This document shows positions 63,986-64,000 of a stretch of DNA of 64,000 nt, in pieces. The notes under the pieces are model-generated. The model saw only the letters and a list, made by a program, of their open reading frames with translations, had not been told where the DNA came from and did no database searches. The first letter of the stretch is position 1. Each line of letters starts with the position of its first letter. The DNA is from Catalinimonas sp038039535 (GTDB lineage Bacteria > Bacteroidota > Bacteroidia > Cytophagales > Cyclobacteriaceae), in contig NZ_JBBPHP010000001.1 of the NCBI RefSeq assembly GCF_038039535.1, forward strand, positions 186,001 through 250,000, written 5' to 3'. A program made the position numbers and the translations under genes.

Positions 63986-64000
63986 TTTTTTCTTAACTTT

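Noticed and set aside
1..64000. CRISPR array
   Set aside because: I looked for regularly spaced identical repeats; the only direct repeats found are IS21 end repeats, integrase-side octamers and the three units at 21661-21805, none with spacer structure.

Overview
The window looks like a chromosomal segment of a Bacteroidota bacterium, most likely a Cytophagales-type environmental genome. The evidence is type IX secretion (T9SS) sorting domains of both classes (type A at 1567-3306 and 28670-34753, type B at 48288-51167), SprB-type repeats, a type III glutamine synthetase, Bacteroidota-style integrase and NUDIX regulators, and promoter elements of the TAnnTTTG kind. No rRNA or intact tRNA is present, so I do not name a genus.

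Region 1 (1-6282) is the right end of an integrative element. It holds a partial IS21-family istA with its multiple terminal repeats, a secreted beta-propeller protein with a T9SS tail, a HigBA-like toxin-antitoxin pair with a palindromic operator, and a tyrosine recombinase. The recombinase carries a C-terminal copy of the neighbouring antitoxin. The element stops at a 3' fragment of tRNA-Val(UAC), the expected attachment-site scar. The intact tRNA and left end should lie to the left of the window.

Region 2 (6283-20100) is ordinary chromosome: a NUDIX-type regulator divergent from three secreted esterases with a paired operator between them, a multi-PAS histidine kinase, a BASS-type transporter, a SelW-like protein, a 40-residue membrane protein, glutamine synthetase III and an AI-2E-family permease.

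Region 3 (20100-42982) is the accessory core. A SEFIR/TIR-domain gene and a set of small, A+T-rich orphan genes are interspersed with a family of palindromic repeats. They sit next to an 18-kb minus-strand operon: outer-membrane barrel, 1,467-residue beta-rich protein, fibronectin type III scaffold, 2,027-residue SprB-repeat adhesin with a T9SS tail, and a 1,206-residue protein whose N-terminus resembles TANFOR-type surface proteins and whose C-terminus looks like a polymorphic toxin. A likely immunity gene follows 3 bases later, then an array of immunity-like genes. I regard this as the best candidate for an undescribed system: a surface-assembled, T9SS-linked contact toxin with swappable tips.

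Region 4 (43548-64000) is metabolic and housekeeping: HAD dehalogenase, sialidase, Tat-exported isomerase-like and nitrilase-like proteins, altronate dehydratase plus tagaturonate reductase (galacturonate catabolism), a serpin lipoprotein coupled to a class D beta-lactamase, a mutarotase, RluD-type pseudouridine synthase, a D-cysteine desulfhydrase-like enzyme, RadA and a type III polyketide synthase.
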